A stretch of DNA of 64,000 bases from Stichopus chloronotus (taxonomy: Eukaryota > Echinodermata > Holothuroidea > Aspidochirotida > Stichopodidae): positions 16,264,825 through 16,328,824 of the forward strand of contig CM037841.1 of NCBI GenBank assembly GCA_021234535.1, given 5' to 3'. The notes beneath the pieces are model-generated. The model did not search any database and was not told the DNA's origin. It saw nothing but the letters and a program-made list of their open reading frames with translations. Below are positions 58,313 through 64,000 of this stretch, piece by piece. Every line of letters begins with the position of its first letter. Position 1 is the stretch's first letter. The position numbers were made by a program, and so were the translations under genes.

Positions 58313-58480
58313 CAGATGGGAGGGATGTAGCGTTTCAATAGAAGCGACTGTTGAACTCATTCTAAATATCTATGTAACCTTTGACTTATCCAGTACATAA
58401 GAACAAGGAATATAGAGCAAGCAACCAGTACTACCAATTTCGACATGCATTTGTCAAGCCTGAAATAAAGTTAGAGCTAT
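58313..58480 (+). repeat. Gypsy polypurine tract and probable 3' LTR start
   Basis: CAGATGGGAGGGA (58313-58325) is a typical polypurine tract. It is followed at once by TGTAGCGTTTCAATAGAAGC, a TG start as expected for an LTR, and an AATAAA signal lies near 58463. The LTR end is not seen and there is no second copy upstream for comparison. Confidence 0.5.
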
Positions 58481-60535
58481 GACAAGGAAGGCCAAACTAT
58501 TATTTTGAGATACTACTATGAATGCAAAATCAAACCCAAAAAATTTGGAGCTATGCAAGAATGGATTCCTTGTGACTGTTCAAACAAGAAACTGCTAAAG
58601 ATCTCACTTCCGCTATGACTAGGAATCCAGCTGCAAATGAATTCCTAGTCAGGTGGCCACTGCGACTTCAACTAGGAATCCAGTGAAAAATGGATTCCAG
58701 TGAGCGACGAGGGTAAGAGAGGTGAGTACGAGAACAGCACTCCTGATTGAAGAAACCTGGGACAAGTTCATAACACATAGAATTTTTTCAACACGACTTG
58801 GAAGGCTCTACATGACATATCCACTGTCCAGTACGCTCTTTCAGAAGATACAAACACCACACAGTGTCGTTCTCAAAAGAAAATAGGTCTAAAACATTGT
58901 ACCAACTAGGAATCTGTATCCAGGATTTGGAAAAGTGTCTTTAACTGAGGCAGGGGATTCTATAGTTACTACCAAATACCAATTTGTAATGGATTGTGCA
59001 GATGACATAAAATTTTGTTAAATTTGTGCAGATGGTGATAAAAGTTTTAAGTTGTGGAGATAGTTCATTTATGTTCTCACTTCTGCATGCGTGCGAAGGA
59101 TTTCTCCTCCCAAAACTAGAAAACTTTTCAGTATGGAACTTGCATTCCTCTTCTACAGTGAATCAAACAAGCTATTTGGCTTACTATTACAACAATCTCA
59201 CCTAGCCGAGATTCTCAATCAACAGGCAACTAGCCTTTCATTCAGTAATCATCACAGTCATTCATGGGTATTGAAGGTCAGTTTAATAGGACTCCTAACT
59301 TAGATATAGGTCAGGAATAACCGACACTGACGTTAGTCATTACGGTAGACCTAGCCCCTAACTCTTTAGTAATAGCATGGAGGCCCCTATTTTCACGCAA
59401 CAAAGTTGGAAAGTAACCTGTATTTTTTCAGTCAAAGAGAGAGGGCAATGGAAAAGCACATGCATGCTGGCACCTTTTGACAGCATTTCTTACCATGTTT
59501 GAGTTAAACTTTCCGTTGGTTCTAAAAAGTTTTTTGGAAACGATGATGTTAACGTCTCATCAACCTGTCAACAGTGCGTTCGTTCCCATATTTTTGTGCA
59601 CCTTAATGATATGCAACATTTTTAACTCAAAAAGTACAACGTGACTCCGAACTGCACCCATTAAGTATGCTTGAATCTTTCTGCTACAAGCAGAAACATT
59701 AGGCTGTGGTCTGAAGGTCTTTCAGGGGAAAATCCAGTGTACTCATTCAGTCGACTACAGTAGGTGTACAGTTTCTGCATAGGTGAGATAAAAACTTGCA
59801 TATCGCTGGCAAAATAAAATATTACCAGAATCAGTTACAATGCCAAACTAAAAAATTTGTCTGCTTTTTGGTACCAGGTTTGGATTTCTTCTTTCGCTTA
59901 TGGTTAAGACGTAAATGTGAACAAACTTGAAGTGGGCAAATTACCAAATGTGCCTTATTAGCTCAGTTGTGCGTAGACAAAAATGATGCTTTACTTTTTT
60001 TTCCTTTTTCAATAAACTTTTGACTAACCATGTCAAACTTGTTCAAGGATATTGTGTAGAAATGATATGGAAGCAGATTTTGATAATTATTTTGATAAGT
60101 GTTAGACTGTGTTTTGCAATGAAGGTAAATGATTGTCAATCTAGGCCTACAATGTTTTGTGTATGTACCAGTTTGGAAAAATAATGATCTAGTGTAGGTG
60201 GGGCCATAGTTACCCGGTGAACCCAAGGATGTTATGTCTAATTTACAGCATTTTTTAGACTTGTTAAGTTGCATTTGTCAGAGTTTACTTTGTAGGCAGA
60301 AATTAGAGTAGAAGTAAGGCTTTGGCTTGGGCCTAGATTGTTACAGGGAACTCAACTGCAGGATGATGAACTCATTACGGAATACTCACCCCACTATTGT
60401 TAAATGTATAGTAACACTGGGAATGAAAGGGTGGCTTCATAGTTGGCAACATTGTCTACCTTGAAGTTGGAGTCCGATATTAATGCGGCAGGGGAAATGT
60501 GCGTATATATCATAGTTTCTGTAAAACTAATCCAG
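58481..60535. other. No gene recognised
   Basis: The word ACTAGGAATCCAG and near variants recur at about 58617, 58672 and 58908. No exon or element was supported. Confidence 0.4.
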
Positions 60536-60615
60536 TATCGCAGATGACTCTTATGTCACAGAGATAATTTTACTAAGATACTGTCTAAGAGAAGAGGTGT
60601 ACCGAAGAAACACAG
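60536..60615 (+). CDS. Candidate exon, unknown product
   Basis: An acceptor-like AATCCAG (to 60535) is followed by 26 codons open in one frame up to a strong CACAG/GTAAGG donor at 60616. The peptide reads IADDSYVTEIILLRYCLREE then VYRRNT. The other two frames stop early. No family recognised. The acceptor's pyrimidine tract is weak, so it could also be a first exon or untranslated. Confidence 0.24.
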
Positions 60616-61076
60616 GTAAGGCATTAACACAGTATGTTGGTGTATGCAAGTTAGAGAATTAGAAGTCCATCAAGATGCCTTGGGGTGCACTAGATTCTGC
60701 ATAAACATATAATTTGCAATTTTGATTATAAATTGTATTTTAGTGCAGAGTGTGCAGATCAAGTAACAATAAACAAGCAAATTACAGTAAGTAGATATGA
60801 TCAAATGCTTTTTATTGAAATCATTTTATTTGTATTTTATTCTGTTCTTGAATTTCAATGCATTGCATAAAGCTATTCGATATTATTATTGAATAAAATG
60901 TATAGAACAAAGGGAACCATAGTGAGTCAGTGTAGTGGTGTTCATTGCCTTGAGTTTGTCACTGAAAAAAATGTTACTGTGTATAAACAGTAGCCCTTAA
61001 AGGAATATCAAGTAAAGAAAGCCACATGAGATGACAATGCTCAACTGCACAAGATATGTCAAAGGTAAGCAATGTG
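60616..61076. other. No gene recognised
   Basis: TTAAAGGAA near 60998 resembles a T2 MITE left edge but no partner was found. Confidence 0.45.
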
Positions 61077-61255
61077 GGCCTTGAATTTTGAGGCATGCGA
61101 GTGCGATTGCACACCACCACTCACCTCAAATCACTGTGAGGAGTGCAATTTGTTGCACACCTTGATAGAGAATGGGAACAGCACACCTACCACACTCCTG
61201 AATTTCCTGAGGAGTGTGATTTGAAGCACACCTGAAAACTCTAAAACTCAAGGCC
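61077..61255. mobile_element. Short inverted-repeat element, about 180 bp
   Basis: GGCCTTGAATTTTGAG at 61077 and CTCTAAAACTCAAGGCC ending 61255 are imperfect reverse complements over about 17 bp. The interior holds three copies of a TGCGATT..GCACACC motif (about 61103, 61145 and 61219), suggesting internal repeats. No target duplication was found. Confidence 0.55.
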
Positions 61256-64000
61256 TGGTAATGTAATCATATTAATTGTTACTTCTTTAGAGGGGCCAGA
61301 CTTGAAAATATTTTGCTTATTTCTGGCTCCCCTACCCATCAATTCTAACTTACTTCTTATGTATGCCTTGATTTCTAAAATAACTTGTAATCATAAAATA
61401 AACTTTTCATATCTCTGATATTCTTTGGTTATTTTAGAAATGAATTGATAGCCAGCCTATGATCCAACCTATGTAAGGGTAGCCTCAGACAATCTCTATA
61501 TATTTTACAATTTAAGCTATCCTATCCCAAGGTGAATAAAAGTTCCTGATGTGTATGCCATTTCAGTGTACAGTATTTAAAAGGTTCCAAATGGAGGTTC
61601 CTGTTAATACAGTTGTGTAATATTTGAAAAAAATGACAGTTTTATTTCACAGCTTCATTACTTTTACTGGGAGATTATCATTTACTGTATATTACAGTAC
61701 CAGCCTCTTCTTCCATCTGATCTGGTTTGTAATATGTTTTCTAAAACCAGGGTGTTACCATATCGTCCCCATTCTTTGGTAGGTGAGGTCAAGATTAAAA
61801 ACCAGGAATAGGCTCTCCTATTTTTGAATACAACAAATATACCTCTTGGAACATGCCCAAAGATATTAAGATTATAAGAGGGATTGGATGCATTAGGTCT
61901 GTCACATAAATAGGTCCTCTGATTGAGTGTGGTTGTATCTGTGATACTTGGCATCCAGAAAAGCATTGCATTCTTATCATTTAAATTGAGATGTTCAGGT
62001 TGGAAAATAATCTCCACCTTTTCTCCAAGGCCAAAGGTGGAGCAATCTTATGCTCATGATATCTTTTTTGAAAACATTGTGTCCTAACTGTACTTCTAGT
62101 TCTTTCCCTTTTTTCCCAATATATGTTTTGACTTTTTTCTCAAATCACTTGAATATTCATTCCTTCATAGACGTCCCACATCCCAACCACATGTTCATGC
62201 AAAACTGTTAATCATTGGATGACACGTGCTCGAGCGAAAAGAAATAAAAGTTGTATGATACTAACAGATTTAGGCCCAAAAGTTGTTTACAGTACTAGCG
62301 GGTTTTTTCCAATAAATGTAACCCTTTGATGTGACTTTTTAATTTAAGGTACAAAAATAAACCTTACACAAATGGTATCACCTGAATTTAAATATATTCC
62401 ATAACAATACTTGTATAAGCGCTAGACAGTGTCCCTGTCATTTCTGTCGATTTTTGTTTGAGGAGTGATTCTATGGAACCCCAAAAGGGAAATCTATTGA
62501 TGAAGACTGGTAAAACAATTATGATGCAAAGTTACATGGTGAAGATGCAAAGTAATGTGTGATGATGGTGCAATTACTGTTAATTATAATAAATGTTCAT
62601 AAGATGAAGAGTGAATATTAGTCAAATGGTGACAAGACAAACATGATGATTTATTTTATCTATTTTTTACTTAAACCTTTTTTAATTCTACGAGCTGGAG
62701 CTGATTCCCCCTCCACCCAAACCGTCATGAAAAACATAAAATAACAATCAAACAAAGAGTAAACAAGAGTTAAAGGTAATTGCTATTGCACAGAGGGAAG
62801 GATGAACTGTTTGTCACATCAACAGTCAGTATCAATACATCCCAGCAATGTATCAATAAGGATCTGATTGGGACTGGTCAGTTTCAACATTTCACCCTCA
62901 GCCATTGAAATTGTTAAGTACAAAAGTTAACTCAATTATCCAAGTTGGCACCTCAGTTTATTCAGTAGGGTGCAACAAGAACGAAACTTAGGGATACCTT
63001 TAGGCTGACTAATGTTGAAATATTTAGATGTGGTTATATATGTGAAAAAACAACGTTGGCAAATGTTTCCAGAAGATTCTACATATACCTCCTTTACTGC
63101 ATTCAATGTCAATTAAAAAGCATAAGCTTAGGCCTGCCTTAGGTCTGCTTGCATACGCAAATTATCTGGAGAATGGCAGCTAGCAGACATATCACAACCC
63201 TCAGAAGTACAAAAATGAACACATATTTCTATACTCAAAACCCTTCATGAAACCAATAGTCTGCTTCCTTCAAACCTTTCGTCTAAACATTTTAAAGTGA
63301 CTAGGATCAATGAACAAAACAATAAAAAAAAAATTCAATGTTCCTTGAAAAACTGAAACCTGCAACTTACAAAATGTCAGTTGTTCCCTGTAATACGGAA
63401 ATATGAATTGCCAAGGTGGTTAGGCTATTCGATATACACCCACTACGTTAGGATATCATTACTTAAAATTTTCGGAAGGCTGCACACGATCTTACGTGAT
63501 TCTTTTCACAACTTTTAGGGACATTTCAACTTCAAAAATGTATGTAACACAGTTTACTCTACATGACATGTGCAACATTTCATAGAACGTCTTGATTTTG
63601 AAGCGATATCAATGATTTTTTTCAGATCGAACTATTGCGTTTTCACCTGATACAGTAACATATTTCAACTTAAAGAGTTGAAATTTAGCATGGATTTCAA
63701 ATGATTCGGACACGTCTAAAGACACTAAGTTTCCGGGTGCATTGCACCCTGGATCCCTACCAGAATCGTCCATGCACACCACAAGGGGCCCTATGGTGGA
63801 CCCATTGACCCCACGCTGGTATGACAATCACTTCGCTGTCGCATGACACCTACAGCACGATGTTAGGTCTGGCAGGAAATCCAACTATATTGTAATTAGC
63901 CTCCCATGAAATTTACACTTTTTCCAGCCTGAGTCTTCATCTTCAAAAGTGTTCTAATCCAGTCTGTGTGGTGTTATTCTGATATTTATGGAGTAGGTAT
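61256..64000. other. No gene recognised
   Basis: A 111-codon minus ORF (61682-62017) includes VPRGIFVVFKNRRAYSWF but has no recognised motif or clear splice sites. A small perfect hairpin GGGTGCATTGCACCC lies at 63735-63749 within an open minus frame (63609-63827). I do not support a gene in either. Confidence 0.35.

Larger units (their letters stand above)
51800..58480 (+). mobile_element. Ty3/gypsy retrotransposon, decayed, with two nested inserts
   Basis: Plus-strand blocks run gag, protease, RT, RNase H, H2C2 zinc region, integrase core, integrase C-terminus, polypurine tract and LTR start. RNase H before integrase defines Ty3/gypsy. Two later insertions interrupt it: the TA-flanked element at 55063-57040 between integrase core and C-terminus, and the 304-bp repeat at 57352-57656. 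Many frameshifts and stops show it is dead. The 5' part of gag and the 5' LTR are missing. Confidence 0.88.

Noticed and set aside
61682..62017. 111-codon ORF on the minus strand
   Set aside because: No recognised family and no convincing acceptor or donor; kept only as a note in the region entry.
1..64000. CRISPR arrays, operons, bacterial promoters or a prokaryotic defence system
   Set aside because: The sequence shows spliced-type exons, eukaryotic retroelements and no dense coding; direct repeats present are tandem satellites without spacer structure.

Overview
The window reads as intergenic and intronic DNA from an animal genome, most likely a marine deuterostome invertebrate (echinoderm or hemichordate). 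This rests on AT-rich sequence, no long uninterrupted ORFs, frequent TAGGCCTA and TGTACAGTA words, and a mix of decayed DIRS, Ty1/copia, Ty3/gypsy and LINE elements with many short inverted-repeat elements. The lineage is an inference from texture, not from a diagnostic gene.

Genes. The only gene part with a recognisable domain is on the minus strand: two exons (46515-46576 and 42761-43145), joined in phase 0, that together encode a PH domain resembling those of Dok/IRS-type docking proteins. The 3.4 kb intron between them is full of repeats. On the plus strand there are several candidate exons with splice signals and open frames: 1706-1794, 8301-8385, 10433-10539 joined in phase to a possible terminal exon at 13529-13565, 30752-30909, 32972-33108 joined in phase to 33840-33912, and 60536-60615. 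I do not recognise their products and they are low-confidence calls.

Mobile elements. 27-29.7 kb: a minus-strand DIRS-like element (gag-like region, reverse transcriptase, RNase H), with a second small gag fragment at 6.9-7.1 kb. 37.1-41.6 kb: a decayed minus-strand copia element split by a 1.1 kb element with 34-bp terminal inverted repeats. 51.8-58.5 kb: a decayed plus-strand Ty3/gypsy element with gag, protease, RT, RNase H, integrase and a probable 3' LTR start. It is split by a 1,978-bp TA-flanked element and carries a 304-bp dispersed repeat. An older relative of the 1,978-bp element lies at 4.5-6.85 kb, itself inserted in a DIRS fragment. A LINE C-terminus lies at 49.0 kb. Smaller inverted-repeat elements include a hAT-like MITE with an exact 8-bp target duplication (7421-7817), two TTAA-flanked T2/Kolobok-like MITEs (22314-22689, 45424-46015), and others at 2.4 and 61.1 kb.

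Repeats. One family of about 145-156-bp tandem repeats appears in six places (10.6, 21.7, 23.6, 30.2, 44.1 and 50.9 kb). Its units carry a regularly spaced run of nuclear-receptor half-sites, ending in a perfect DR1 in six copies. A 1.17 kb inverted-repeat element at 35.7-36.9 kb is built from TACCATGGTA-type units and contains an 80-bp perfect palindrome without a spacer. Together these two structures are the most unusual signals in the window.
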